DNA from: Sphingopyxis sp. Root154 | Lineage (GTDB): Bacteria; Pseudomonadota; Alphaproteobacteria; Sphingomonadales; Sphingomonadaceae | Assembly (NCBI RefSeq): GCF_001427105.1 | Contig: NZ_LMGI01000001.1 | Span: forward strand, 124,001 to 188,000 | Direction of reading: 5' to 3' | Length of the DNA stretch: 64,000 nucleotides | Part shown: piece by piece, positions 9,192-18,484 of the stretch | How the letters are laid out: each line of letters opens with the position of its first letter | Position numbering within the stretch: the stretch's first letter is position 1 | Program-made: the position numbers and the translations under genes | The notes under the pieces: generated by a model | Databases searched by the model: none | What the model was told of the DNA's origin: nothing | Seen by the model: only the letters and a program-made list of their open reading frames with translations

Positions 9192-9709
9192 ACCAGAAGG
9201 GTCCACGCCTCGGCGAACCGGCATCGCTGTGGCGGATGCGCTTCGTTCCGATTGCGAGCGTGATGTTCGCCTCGGCGCTGCCGCTGATGCTGCCGCTGAT
9301 CGCCAACTCGCCGGTGTTGCCGCCGCTCGGGCTGCTCTTCTTCCTGTGCTGGCAGTTGCTGCGCGCCGAAATGTGGCCGGTTTGGATCGGGCTGCCGCTC
9401 GGCCTGTGGGACGATCTGTTCAGCGGCGCGCCGATCGGTACCGCGATGGGGCTGTGGACAGTCGCCAGCATCGCGATCGCCTATTCGTCACAGCGCATTT
9501 ATTGGCGCGGCTTTTTCCACGACTGGGCAATCGCCGCGGCGTCGGTCGCGATCATCCAGTCGCTCGCCGCGCTGATCACCCATCCGCATGCCGCGACGGG
9601 CCGCGTGCTCGGCCTCGTGGTGCCGCAGATCATCGTCTCGGCTCTGCTCGTCCCGCTGTTCATGCGCCTCACCGGCAAGTTTGACAATTTCCGCCTGAAA
9701 CGCCGATAG
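9188..9709 (+). CDS. mreD: Rod shape-determining protein MreD
   Basis: 173-residue integral membrane protein with about five hydrophobic segments. It matches the MreD pattern of a short helical bundle containing a PLGLWDDLFSGAPIGT loop, equivalent to the conserved G-x-x-x-D-x-x-x-G-x-P-x-G motif. It forms a complex with MreC and the PBP2/RodA pair. Its start overlaps the mreC stop by four bases, and it ends 18 bases before mrdA. Confidence 0.93.
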   Translation: MNQKGPRLGEPASLWRMRFVPIASVMFASALPLMLPLIANSPVLPPLGLLFFLCWQLLRAEMWPVWIGLPLGLWDDLFSGAPIGTAMGLWTVASIAIAYSSQRIYWRGFFHDWAIAAASVAIIQSLAALITHPHAATGRVLGLVVPQIIVSALLVPLFMRLTGKFDNFRLKRR

Positions 9710-9727
9710 ACTGGTTCCAACCCCCTA

Positions 9728-11632
9728 ATGCCGAAGAAGAAGAGTCCGCCGATCACCGAAGCCTGGAGGGGCCTTACCTTCACCCGCCGCGCGCTGGTCG
9801 TCGGCGGCGCGCAGGCGGCGGTCGGCGTCGCGCTCGCGGCGCGGATGGCCTATATTTCGGTCGTCGACAACGATCGCTACGTCCTTGAATCGGAAAGCAA
9901 CCGCGTTAATCTGACGCTCGTGCCGCCGCGGCGCGGCTGGATCGTCGACCGCAGCGGCAAGGCGCTGGCGAACAACCGCGTCAGCCTTCGCATCGACATC
10001 ATTCCCGATCGTCTGCACAACAAGGAACTGGTGCTGGGACAGCTCCGGACCCTGCTGCGCCTGGATGGCGACACGATGGAACGCATCAACCGCGACCTGA
10101 AGGCGGCATCGGGATTCCAGCCCGTCGCGATCAAGGAAGATATGACCGAGGCCGAGTATAGCTCGATCCTCGTCCGCCTGCCCGAACTGCCCGGCATCGC
10201 GCCGCAGCGCGGTTTTGCCCGCAACTATCCGACCGGCGCGGCGGTGGGCCACCTGATCGGCTATGTCGGCGCCCCGAACGCCGAGGAATATCAGAAGGCC
10301 AAGGATCCGCTGTACATCACGCCAGGGTACAAGATCGGCAAGGACGGGCTGGAGAAATATTTCCAGGACATGCTGAAAGGCCAGCCGGGAGCGCGGCGCG
10401 TCGAGGTCACCGCGCGCGGAAAGGTCGTCCGCGATCTCTCGACGCAGGCTGACGTGCAGGGCAAGACGGTCCATCTGACGATCGACGCCGACCTGCAGGA
10501 ATTTGTCGCGCGGCGCATGGGGCGCGAGTCGGGCGCGGCGGTCGTCATCGACTGCCAGAATGGCGACATCCTCTCCTTTGTGTCGATGCCGAGCTTCGAC
10601 CCCAACAGCTTTTCGGACGGGATCAGCAGCAGCGAATATGCCTGGCTGCGCGCCGACGATCACCAGCCGCTGATCAACAAGGCTACGCGCGGCCTTTACC
10701 CGCCGGGCTCCACGCTGAAGCCGATGGCCGCGATCGCCGCGGTCGAGCATGGCGTCGATCCCAGCGAGCGTCACACCTGCGTCGGCGGCTATCGCCTCGG
10801 CAGCCGCTTCTTCCGCTGCCTCGGCACGCACGGCAGCCTCGACATGCCGTCGGCGATCATGAAGAGCTGCAACAGCTATTTTTACTGGCTCGCGCACCGG
10901 CTCGGCTATGATGCCATGGCCCCTACCGCGCGGCTGCTCGGGCTCGGCGAGGAATTCCAGCTTGCGGGCAGCAACCAGCGCTTTGGCACCATCCCCGACA
11001 GCGCTTGGAAGATGAAGAAGTACGATCAGCAATGGTCGGCATCCGATTCGCTGAACGCGGTGATCGGCCAGGGTTATGTGCTCGCCAATCCGCTCCAGCT
11101 CGCCGTGATGGCCGCGCGGATCGCATCGGGCCGCCGACTTTACCCGCGCCTGATCAATCGCGAATTCAAGAATGAGCCCCTGCCCTTTTCGCCCGAAGCG
11201 CTCGCCGTCGCGCGCCAGGGCATGGACCTCGTCGTCAACGGCGCCGGCACCGCGGTGCGCAGCCGCCTGCCGCTCGACGGCATCACGATGGCGGGCAAGA
11301 CGGGCACCGCGCAGGTGCGCGGGCTCGGCACCGGGAACGGCAAAAGCGGGACGTGGAAATTTCGCGATCACGGCCTGTTCATCGGCTTCGCGCCCGTCGT
11401 CAACCCCCGCTACGCGACGGCCGTGGTGATCGAGCATGGCATGGGCGGGTCACGCGCCGCGGCGCCGGTGGCCAAGGATTTTATGACCTTCCTTTTCGAC
11501 CGCGAAAAGGCGATGGAGGCGCTCGAAACCTTCGAGACTGGCTGGGGCGGCACGATCAAGGAACGCATGGACCGCGATTATGCGGCGTGGAAGGCGGGCG
11601 CATCGCAGCCCGATCCGGGGCTCCCGCAATGA
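9728..11632 (+). CDS. mrdA: Penicillin-binding protein 2 (peptidoglycan DD-transpeptidase MrdA)
   Basis: 634-residue elongation-specific class B PBP. One transmembrane anchor lies near residues 21-45, then the pedestal domain (VPPRRGWIVDRSGKALA, RGFARNYPTGAAVGHLIGY). The transpeptidase domain has the nucleophile in YPPGSTLKPM (Ser 328), the second motif in KSCNSYFYW and the third in AGKTGTAQ (Lys 524). The length is normal. It forms the glycosyltransferase/transpeptidase pair with RodA, whose start overlaps this stop by four bases. Confidence 0.97.
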   Translation: MPKKKSPPITEAWRGLTFTRRALVVGGAQAAVGVALAARMAYISVVDNDRYVLESESNRVNLTLVPPRRGWIVDRSGKALANNRVSLRIDIIPDRLHNKELVLGQLRTLLRLDGDTMERINRDLKAASGFQPVAIKEDMTEAEYSSILVRLPELPGIAPQRGFARNYPTGAAVGHLIGYVGAPNAEEYQKAKDPLYITPGYKIGKDGLEKYFQDMLKGQPGARRVEVTARGKVVRDLSTQADVQGKTVHLTIDADLQEFVARRMGRESGAAVVIDCQNGDILSFVSMPSFDPNSFSDGISSSEYAWLRADDHQPLINKATRGLYPPGSTLKPMAAIAAVEHGVDPSERHTCVGGYRLGSRFFRCLGTHGSLDMPSAIMKSCNSYFYWLAHRLGYDAMAPTARLLGLGEEFQLAGSNQRFGTIPDSAWKMKKYDQQWSASDSLNAVIGQGYVLANPLQLAVMAARIASGRRLYPRLINREFKNEPLPFSPEALAVARQGMDLVVNGAGTAVRSRLPLDGITMAGKTGTAQVRGLGTGNGKSGTWKFRDHGLFIGFAPVVNPRYATAVVIEHGMGGSRAAAPVAKDFMTFLFDREKAMEALETFETGWGGTIKERMDRDYAAWKAGASQPDPGLPQ

Positions 11633-12735
11633 TCCCCGTTCCGCCAGCCATCCAGCGCATCCCGTGGAAACTGATCGCAATCCTCGCGGGCATCACCGGT
11701 TTCGGCCTGCTCGTCCTTTATTCGGCGGCGGGCGGCAACTGGTCGCCCTGGGCACTCAACCAAGGCGTACGCTTCCTTGTCTTTCTGACCGCGGCGCTGG
11801 TGATCGGCCGCTTCCCGCTCCGTATCTTCGAGGATTTCGCCTATATCGCCTATATCGGCATCCTAATCTTGCTGATTGCGGTCGAGCTGCTCGGTTTTGT
11901 CGGCGGGGGCAGCCAGCGATGGCTCAATCTCGGCTTCATGAACCTCCAGCCATCGGAATTGATGAAGGTCGCGATCGTCATCGCGCTTGCGCGTTTCTAT
12001 GCGCAGCTCCCCCCCGGCAACACGCGGACACTCACCGCGCTGTGGCCCGCGCTGGTGATGATCGGGCTCCCCGCGGCGCTCGTCATGCTGCAGCCCGACC
12101 TCGGCACTGCGCTCGCGATCTGCATCGGCGGGGTCGTGGTGATGTTCGTCGCGGGCCTGCCCTTCTGGTGGTTCGGGAGCACCGCGGTGGCGGGGCTTGC
12201 GGCGTTGCCGGTCCTCTTCTCCTTCCTCCACGATTATCAGCAAAAACGCGTGCTGATCTTCCTCGACCCCGAAAGCGATCCCTTGGGCGCCGGCTATCAT
12301 ATCAGCCAGTCGAAGATCGCGATCGGATCGGGCGGCATCGGCGGCAAGGGCTTCCTCAACGGGTCGCAAAGCCACCTCGACTATCTGCCCGAGGGTCACA
12401 CCGACTTCATCTTCGCCACGATGGCGGAGGAATGGGGGCTGATCGGCGGGCTCGCGCTGCTGTTCGGCTTCTTCCTGCTGCTGCGCTGGTCGACGCGCGT
12501 CGCATTGAAGGCGCGGACGCGTTTCGGACAGCTGACCGCCGCCGGCCTCACGATGACGATCTTTTTCTACATCGCGATCAACCTGATGATGGTGATGGGC
12601 CTCGCCCCCGTCGTCGGCATCCCGCTGCCGCTCTTTTCCTATGGCGGTTCGTCAATGCTGACGATCATGACCTGCGTCGGCATCATGCTCGCGATCGAAA
12701 ACGACAGCAAAACGGGCACGCGGCGCTTTCATTGA
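11629..12735 (+). CDS. rodA: Rod shape-determining protein RodA (SEDS peptidoglycan polymerase)
   Basis: 368-residue SEDS-family glycosyltransferase of lateral wall synthesis with about ten membrane helices. Family signatures are visible: GGGSQRWLNLGFMNLQPSELMK, PDLGTALAI, the catalytic-loop region GFLNGSQSHLDYLPEGHTDF(I)FA (with the essential Asp), and VVGIPLPLFSYGGSSM near the C-terminus. The ATG at 11629 is chosen because it overlaps the mrdA stop (ATGA) and the family similarity starts here; the frame is open further upstream, but that stretch overlaps mrdA. Confidence 0.96.
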   Translation: MIPVPPAIQRIPWKLIAILAGITGFGLLVLYSAAGGNWSPWALNQGVRFLVFLTAALVIGRFPLRIFEDFAYIAYIGILILLIAVELLGFVGGGSQRWLNLGFMNLQPSELMKVAIVIALARFYAQLPPGNTRTLTALWPALVMIGLPAALVMLQPDLGTALAICIGGVVVMFVAGLPFWWFGSTAVAGLAALPVLFSFLHDYQQKRVLIFLDPESDPLGAGYHISQSKIAIGSGGIGGKGFLNGSQSHLDYLPEGHTDFIFATMAEEWGLIGGLALLFGFFLLLRWSTRVALKARTRFGQLTAAGLTMTIFFYIAINLMMVMGLAPVVGIPLPLFSYGGSSMLTIMTCVGIMLAIENDSKTGTRRFH

Positions 12736-12858
12736 GAAAAAACTTCGGCAAAAAATCATCGGGGGCATTGCCATCCCCCCAGAGCCATGATAGCGGGCCG
12801 CTCGCTTCGCAGCAAAGAGGGCAACTCTTCGCAGCAAGGAACGCCTGAAAATGGCAGT

Positions 12859-12934
<76 letters not shown>

Positions 12935-13219
12935 TTTCCTTCGAAGACTTAGCGGCCAAACTTCAAGCCGGTTTGCGGTCTATTTTGCGCTCGGAAGCAC
13001 CGCGTAATCACGCGTTTGTTCTGTAGGAATGCTGCGTATTATTCTGGGTCGGGCGCGAATTTCTTAACGATCGAATCCAGATGCATTCCGCTGCCGATTG
13101 GGGAGCCCGTGAGTGAAGGTTTTGAGCGCACGCCCCAGAACCCCGTTCGCCGCCGACACGAGCGGGGCGCTTATGATTTCGAGACGATCAATTGAAAGGC
13201 GTTTCCTGCGTACCTCGGG
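12935..13219. other. Intergenic region after tRNA-Lys with a coding-like tail
   Basis: 285 bases without a full gene. On the minus strand, about 13150 down to 13037, an open frame reads ...TGFWGVRSKPSLTGSPIG and continues SGMHLDSIVKKFAPDPE to a TAA. It looks like the 3' end of a lost gene rather than random sequence, but has no identifiable head. No integrase or direct repeat of the tRNA 3' end was found, so a tRNA-borne island is not supported. Confidence 0.3.
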
Positions 13220-14143
13220 TCAGCCATCAAGCGCGTAGCCGTATTTCTTATCGAATCCCAGTTCCCGTATGATGCGCAATCCGCCCGCAAGTGTAGCATC
13301 ATCAAGCTGGCGCAGCGGCTTGCGGAGCGCGCCGACGGGAAGGCCGCAGGCGCGCATCAGCGATTTGACAGCGACGGGATTGATCGCCGAATAGTTGAAA
13401 TGAAGCAGCGGAAGCAGGCCTAGATATTGCGAGCGAAAAATTGCTGCGTCGCCTTCGCCCGACCAGGGGGTCGAGATCGCCGCCATTTCGGCCGGTGCGA
13501 GATTGCCGCCCATATTGGCCGTTCCCTGTCCTCCGAGCGCCATCGTCGGTACGACGAGGCCGAGATTGGGGGAATCGCAGCACATCACGGCAACATTGGG
13601 CGACGCGGCCAATATCTGCGCGACCTGCCCAACCCGCGCGGTCGATTCCTTGTGGATGACGATGTTGGGATGGCGAAAGAGCCGCAGCAACTGGTCCCAG
13701 TGAAGATCGGTCTTCACGCGCGGCGGGTTGTTGTAGATGCCGAGCGGCAGGTCGACGGCGTCTGCGACTTCGAGATAAAATTGCTCGATATCGTCCTCCG
13801 ACGCGCAGATATAAGGCGGCGGCGCAATGATCGCCCCATCGGCGCCGTTCGCGGTTGCAAAGCGGACATTCTCGATCACCTGATCGGTCGATGGACCAGT
13901 GCAGCCGTAGAAAAAGGCCATCCCCGCGGGGCGCATCTTTGCCGTTTCGACGATGATCTGCTTTTTCTCTTCGGGCGAGAGCAGCGAAGGCTCGCCAGTC
14001 GAACCCATGAACAGGATCGCGCGCGTCCCGTGGCGATGCTGGTGATCGATCAATGTCCGCCAGGCGCCGAAATCAATCGCTCCTTGGCGGTCGAATGGGG
14101 TCACCGTGGCGACGAACGATCCTTCGATTTTCGACTTCGACAT
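13220..14143 (-). CDS. Dihydrodipicolinate synthase/N-acetylneuraminate lyase family (DapA-like) aldolase
   Basis: 307-residue class I aldolase of the DapA/NanA superfamily (TIM barrel). The Schiff-base lysine is in IVIHKEST (Lys 165), the catalytic tyrosine in GIYNNPP (Tyr 137), and the carboxylate-binding loop is GSTGE (47-51). The gene stands alone, far from lysine genes, in a catabolic setting, so it more likely acts on a 2-oxo acid, for example a hydroxyproline-derived or sugar-acid intermediate, than in lysine synthesis; the substrate is not deducible. A copy of the shared GGATT-N17-CGT element lies upstream at 14178-14202, back to back with the one for the amidohydrolase, suggesting membership of the island's ECF regulon. 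Confidence 0.85.
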   Translation of the reverse strand: MSKSKIEGSFVATVTPFDRQGAIDFGAWRTLIDHQHRHGTRAILFMGSTGEPSLLSPEEKKQIIVETAKMRPAGMAFFYGCTGPSTDQVIENVRFATANGADGAIIAPPPYICASEDDIEQFYLEVADAVDLPLGIYNNPPRVKTDLHWDQLLRLFRHPNIVIHKESTARVGQVAQILAASPNVAVMCCDSPNLGLVVPTMALGGQGTANMGGNLAPAEMAAISTPWSGEGDAAIFRSQYLGLLPLLHFNYSAINPVAVKSLMRACGLPVGALRKPLRQLDDATLAGGLRIIRELGFDKKYGYALDG

Positions 14144-14177
14144 AGCTCACCTTCCTGAAACCCACCGGATATCGGGG

Positions 14178-14202
14178 ACGATGAGTCAGGATGCGAGAAT
14201 CC
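14178..14202 (-). promoter_or_regulatory. Putative ECF promoter (GGATT-N17-CGT) of the DapA-like gene
   Basis: On the minus strand: TAGCGGATTC, then CGT 17 bases after GGATT. This is one base longer than the N16 of the other five copies, so it is the weakest member. The inferred transcript start is about 14170, giving a 5' UTR of about 27 bases. It is back to back with the copy at 14219-14242. Confidence 0.5.
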
Positions 14203-14218
14203 GCTATTCGGGGCTGGC

Positions 14219-14242
14219 GGAATTCGGCGCCTGATCGCTCGT
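14219..14242 (+). promoter_or_regulatory. Putative ECF promoter (GGAAT-N16-CGT) of the amidohydrolase-M16 operon
   Basis: GGAAT at 14219-14223, sixteen bases, CGT at 14240-14242, in context CTGGCGGAATTC...GATCGCTCGTAGG. The -10 context GCTCGT equals that of the TonB-receptor and amidohydrolase-operon copies. The start codon is at 14301, predicting a leader of about 50 bases. Confidence 0.6.
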
Positions 14243-14300
14243 AGGATGCAGGGCGTCCAAAATCTTACCTTGGAACCGACGAAGGTCGTGGGGGATCGTT

Positions 14301-15644
14301 ATGATGCAGAAACCATGTCATCGCATTGGACGCGCCTTTGCCGCGTGCGCTTTGCTGCTCTGCACCTGGTCGAGCACCGCCGGGACGGCGCAGGATGCGC
14401 CGGAGGCCATCGTGCTCCGCGCGGCGAGGATGTTCGATGCAACAAGCGAGCGGATACGCACCGACGCGGTGATCGTCGTTCGGGGCGGGCGCATCGTCGA
14501 CATCGGCAGCGCGGCGACCATTCCGACGGGAGCGAAAATCATCGATCTCGGCGATGCGACGCTGCTGCCCGGGTTCATCGACGTCCATTCGCACCTGACG
14601 CTCGAACCCGATGAAAATTATTATCGCAAGACGCTCAACGAGCTGATGCGCAACCCGACCGAAATGGCATTTTACGCCGCCGCCAACGCGCGGCGAACGT
14701 TGGAGGCGGGATTCACCACCGTACGCCACGTCGGTGCGCGCGAGTTTATCGATGTCGGGCTGCGCAACGCGATTGCTGCAGATCTTGCCGACGGACCGCG
14801 CATTCTCGCGGCTGGCAATGCGATCACCGCAACCGGCGGCAGCTGCGACCGCCCTCCCTTTCCGCCGCAGCGGGTGGCCCCGCTGACACCGAAGGAGGGT
14901 GTGTGCACCGGAGCCGATCAGTGTCGCGAAGCCGTGCGCAACCAAATCAAGTGGGGCGCCGAGGTTATCAAGGTCTGCGCATCGGGCGGCGTGCTATCCT
15001 ATGACCCGGTCGACGTCCCGCAGTTTACGCGCGAAGAACTCGATGCTGCGATCGGTGAAGCACATCACTGGGGGCGCAAGGTTGCGGCGCACTCGCATGG
15101 CGATACCGCTTCCCGGCTCGCTATCGAGGCCGGGGTCGATTCGATCGAGCATGGCAGTTTCCTGTCCGAAGACACGCTGAGGCGGATGCAGGCAAAGGGC
15201 GTCTTTCTCGTCCCCACTTTTATGGCGCTCGATTGGGTGAAGCAGAACGCCGAAGGCTATCCACCCAATATTGCCGAAAAGGCGCGCGTTGCCGCCGCGT
15301 CACATACCGGCATGTTCAAAGCGGCGCTGCGCCTCGGCGTGCCGATTGCGCTCGGCACCGACGCGACCGTCCGTCCCGACGGGCATGGCCGCAATGCGAT
15401 GGAATTCGGTCTGATGGTCGATGCGGGCATGCGCCCCGCCGCCGCTCTGGTCGCGGGGACCAGCAATGCGGCGCGGCTGCTCGGCCTCGATTCGGAAATC
15501 GGAACGCTGGCCAAGGGCAAGGTGGCCGACATCGTAGCGGTTCCGGGCAACCCAATGACCGATATTCGCGTCACCGAACGCCCGTTGTTCGTGATGCAGC
15601 GCGGCCGCGTGATCCGGCAGGACGACAAGTCTCTGCTGCGGTGA
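14301..15644 (+). CDS. Secreted metal-dependent amidohydrolase (imidazolonepropionase/prolidase-like)
   Basis: 447 residues with a Sec signal (ACALLLCTWSSTAGTAQ). The TIM-barrel amidohydrolase has a complete binuclear metal set: GFIDVHSHLT (His 96/His 98), the Lys in EVIKVCASGG, KVAAHSHGD (His), DSIEHGSFL (His) and ALGTDATVRP (Asp). Homologues in this branch hydrolyse L-Xaa-L-Xaa or X-Pro dipeptides and N-acyl amino acids; the substrate here is unknown. It starts with ATGATG, is preceded by a copy of the shared ECF-type promoter, and is followed after 34 bases by an M16 peptidase in the same direction, so the two probably act together on peptides in the periplasm. Confidence 0.88.
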   Translation: MMQKPCHRIGRAFAACALLLCTWSSTAGTAQDAPEAIVLRAARMFDATSERIRTDAVIVVRGGRIVDIGSAATIPTGAKIIDLGDATLLPGFIDVHSHLTLEPDENYYRKTLNELMRNPTEMAFYAAANARRTLEAGFTTVRHVGAREFIDVGLRNAIAADLADGPRILAAGNAITATGGSCDRPPFPPQRVAPLTPKEGVCTGADQCREAVRNQIKWGAEVIKVCASGGVLSYDPVDVPQFTREELDAAIGEAHHWGRKVAAHSHGDTASRLAIEAGVDSIEHGSFLSEDTLRRMQAKGVFLVPTFMALDWVKQNAEGYPPNIAEKARVAAASHTGMFKAALRLGVPIALGTDATVRPDGHGRNAMEFGLMVDAGMRPAAALVAGTSNAARLLGLDSEIGTLAKGKVADIVAVPGNPMTDIRVTERPLFVMQRGRVIRQDDKSLLR

Positions 15645-15678
15645 AACCGCACCCTTCCACCCGAAAGAGGAAACTTCG

Positions 15679-18483
15679 ATGCGCCGACTATTGACTGTGC
15701 TGCTGCTCGCGGCGAGCCTCCTGCCCCATGCCGCGGCGGCCGCACAAGCCGAAGCCGCCGGGCCTGCGCTGCTTGAAGTTCCGCGGATCGATTTCACCAA
15801 GCGAGTCCTCGCCAACGGTGCGACGGTTTATGCCATCCGCGACACGAGCACCGCGACGGTTTCGGTCAACATCTGGTATGATGTCGGCCAGCGCGACGAC
15901 CCGCCCGGCCGCGGTGGCTTCGCGCACCTGTTCGAGCATTTGATGTTCAAGACGACGCGGAATTTGCCCGGCGGGGTGCTCGAAACGGTCAACGCGATGG
16001 GCGGCAATACCAATGCTTCGACGCTGTTCGACTATACCGACTATTACATCACCGTACCGGCGAACGAACTCGAAGCCATGCTTTGGCTTGAAGGCGAGCG
16101 ACTCCGCAATCTGGTGGTCGACGAAAAATCGTTCCACTCCGAACGCGACGTGGTGAAGGAAGAATTGCGCCAGCGTGTGCTCGCGCAGCCCTATGGCCGC
16201 ATCCTCTATACGCTGATCCCCGCGTTCACCTTTGATGGCCATCCGTATCAGCGGCCGATCGGCGGTTCGATCGCCGATCTCGGCCGGGCCGAACTTGCCG
16301 ACGTTCGCGCCTTTCACGAGGCATATTACCGTCCCGACAACGCGGTTTTCGTCGTGTCGGGCAATTTTGATCCGGCGAAACTCGATGCTTGGGCCGATCG
16401 CTATCTAGGCAGCATCGCAAAGCCCGGCCTCGCACTCCCGCGCGACTTCGCGAAGGGCAATCCGGTCGCCGCGCGGACGATCGACGCCTATGCGCCGAAC
16501 GTGCCGCTTCCCGCGCTGGCGGTCGCATGGCGCGCACCCTTTGCGAGCGATCCCGATGCCGCCGGAATCGATCTCGTCGAAGCGATCCTTACCCGCGGCG
16601 CGTCCTCGCGGCTGCGCCGCACGCTCATCGACGACACGAGAATCGCCTCCGCGGTCACCAGCTACAACCTGCCGGCGCGCGACGGACATGCCTTTGCGCT
16701 GGTCGTGACGCTGGCCAAGGATCGCAACATCGCCGAAGCGGAAGCCGCGCTGGCCGGCGAACTTGAACGGTTGCGCGATCGCCCCCTCAGCACGGCAGAA
16801 CTTGGCGCAGCGAAGAACGGCCTGTTTGGCGATGCGCTCGCACGGCGCGAAACCGCGCGCGGACGCGCTTATGAACTCGGCGGCGGTGCGGCTTTGACCG
16901 GTAATCCGGTCCTTGCCGACGAGCGGCTCGCCGAAATCCGCCGCATGACGCCCGCCGACGTGCAGCGCATCGCAAGAATGTGGCTTAGCGAAACGAAGCG
17001 CATGACGCTGCGCTTTCGCGACGAGAGCCAGCGGCCCGCCGGCTATGTCGGAGATATTCCCGCCGATGTTTCCCCGATGGGGCCGACCGTCCCGCCCGCC
17101 AGCCTGCCGCCAGTCCTGATCGCCGGAGAGGCCGGATGCGAGAAGCGCCCCGGATCGGCCAAAGCGGTCGCGCCGACGCCGCCAGCGCTGTCCGAGCGAC
17201 ATCTGGCGAACGGCCTGCGCGTCATCGTCGCCAAATCGTCGGATGTGCCGCTCGCAACGCTGAAACTGGTGATCGACGGCGGCGATGCGGCCGATCCCGC
17301 GGGGCAGGCCGGGCGCGGCGACATCGCCGCCGCGCTCGCGCTCAAGGGGGCTGGAACGCGCAGCGCCGAACGCCTCGCGAGCGAAATGGCGGCTCTGGGC
17401 GGCGCGATTACGGCGAGCTCGGACCCCGATGCGACGACTTTTACGGTTAGTGCACCGGCGGCGAATGCCGAGGCGGCGGCACGCATCCTGGCCGACGTGG
17501 CGATGCGGCCGACCCTCTCGTCCGAAGCGCTGGAGGGCATCCGCAGCCAGCATTTGTCGGGGATCGCTGTCGCCGCCAGGCAACCGATGCAGACCGCGCT
17601 GCGCATCTTGCCGTCGGCAATGTTTGGCCGGTCGCCTTATGGCGCGGTGCCGACCACCGCCTCGGTCGGCACCATAACGCGCGACAGCGTCGTCGCCGCC
17701 CAGCGGGGCGATTGGGGGCCGCGCAGCGCGACGCTGGTCATCGCCGGCGCATTGACCCCCGATGCGGCCTTCGCGCTCGCCGAACGCGCGTTCGGTGACT
17801 GGACGGGAGGCAAGACCAAGCCGAGGTCTTTGCGTTCTGCGCCCATCGCGGCACCGCGGATCATCGCGATCAACATGCCGGATGCTGCGCAGGCGGCCGT
17901 GATCGCCGCCCTGCCAGCGGCCGGGCGCAGTGATGGCGGCTGGCCGGCATTACGCTTGGCCAACGCGCAGCTCGGGGGCGGCTTCGAGGGTTGGCTGACG
18001 CAGGAAATCCGCGTCAAGCGCGGGCTCAGCTATGGCGCCGGCAGCCTGCTCGACACACGTCGCGATGCCGCAATGCTGATGGCGGTGACCCAGACGAAGA
18101 ATGAATCGGCAGCCGAGGTTGTCGGGCTCATCCTCGATCAGATCGCGCGCCTTTCGCGCGAGCCGATCGATCGCGCCAAGGCCAGCGAACGTAGCGCCTA
18201 TCTCGCAAATGGCCTGTCGAATCAGACCGAGCGGGCGGCGGGCCTTGCCGACTATCTGACGACGCTCGTCTCGACCGGTGCGCCGCTCGAGACGCTGAAA
18301 GCAGAGCTCTCGGCCGCGACGCCGCCGTCCCCCGAACGCATTGCCGCCGCGATCGCCGCGCATGTCCGTGCCGATCAGGCGACGATTATCGTCGCGGGCG
18401 ATTCGAAACTTTGGATTGCGGCGCTACGCAAGCGCTTCCCCCAGCTCGAACGCATCGATGTAGAAGGGAAACCCCTGCCCTGA
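15679..18483 (+). CDS. M16 family zinc metallopeptidase, two-domain, secreted
   Basis: 934 residues with a Sec signal (LLTVLLLAASLLPHAAAAAQ). The N-terminal half carries the inverted zinc motif HxxEH in FAHLFEHLMF (His 83, Glu 86, His 87), with the third ligand in VVKEELRQ (about residue 162). The second half (from ALSERHLANGLRVIVAK) is an inactive M16 repeat with the R/Y-type pocket KRGLSYGAGS; together they form the clamshell of pitrilysin-type enzymes that degrade peptides inside a closed chamber. The length is typical. It lies 34 bases after the amidohydrolase and converges on the next operon with only a one-base gap between the stops. Confidence 0.9.
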   Translation: MRRLLTVLLLAASLLPHAAAAAQAEAAGPALLEVPRIDFTKRVLANGATVYAIRDTSTATVSVNIWYDVGQRDDPPGRGGFAHLFEHLMFKTTRNLPGGVLETVNAMGGNTNASTLFDYTDYYITVPANELEAMLWLEGERLRNLVVDEKSFHSERDVVKEELRQRVLAQPYGRILYTLIPAFTFDGHPYQRPIGGSIADLGRAELADVRAFHEAYYRPDNAVFVVSGNFDPAKLDAWADRYLGSIAKPGLALPRDFAKGNPVAARTIDAYAPNVPLPALAVAWRAPFASDPDAAGIDLVEAILTRGASSRLRRTLIDDTRIASAVTSYNLPARDGHAFALVVTLAKDRNIAEAEAALAGELERLRDRPLSTAELGAAKNGLFGDALARRETARGRAYELGGGAALTGNPVLADERLAEIRRMTPADVQRIARMWLSETKRMTLRFRDESQRPAGYVGDIPADVSPMGPTVPPASLPPVLIAGEAGCEKRPGSAKAVAPTPPALSERHLANGLRVIVAKSSDVPLATLKLVIDGGDAADPAGQAGRGDIAAALALKGAGTRSAERLASEMAALGGAITASSDPDATTFTVSAPAANAEAAARILADVAMRPTLSSEALEGIRSQHLSGIAVAARQPMQTALRILPSAMFGRSPYGAVPTTASVGTITRDSVVAAQRGDWGPRSATLVIAGALTPDAAFALAERAFGDWTGGKTKPRSLRSAPIAAPRIIAINMPDAAQAAVIAALPAAGRSDGGWPALRLANAQLGGGFEGWLTQEIRVKRGLSYGAGSLLDTRRDAAMLMAVTQTKNESAAEVVGLILDQIARLSREPIDRAKASERSAYLANGLSNQTERAAGLADYLTTLVSTGAPLETLKAELSAATPPSPERIAAAIAAHVRADQATIIVAGDSKLWIAALRKRFPQLERIDVEGKPLP

Positions 18484-18484
18484 T

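Noticed and set aside
9725..11437. A 570-codon minus-strand frame opposite mrdA
   Set aside because: Complete PBP2 motifs lie on the plus strand; the opposite frame is the usual high-GC3 antisense artefact.
12761..12781. Terminator after rodA (GGGGGC...CCCCCC hairpin)
   Set aside because: The stem is short and there is no T-run on either side; it may fold but cannot be called a terminator.
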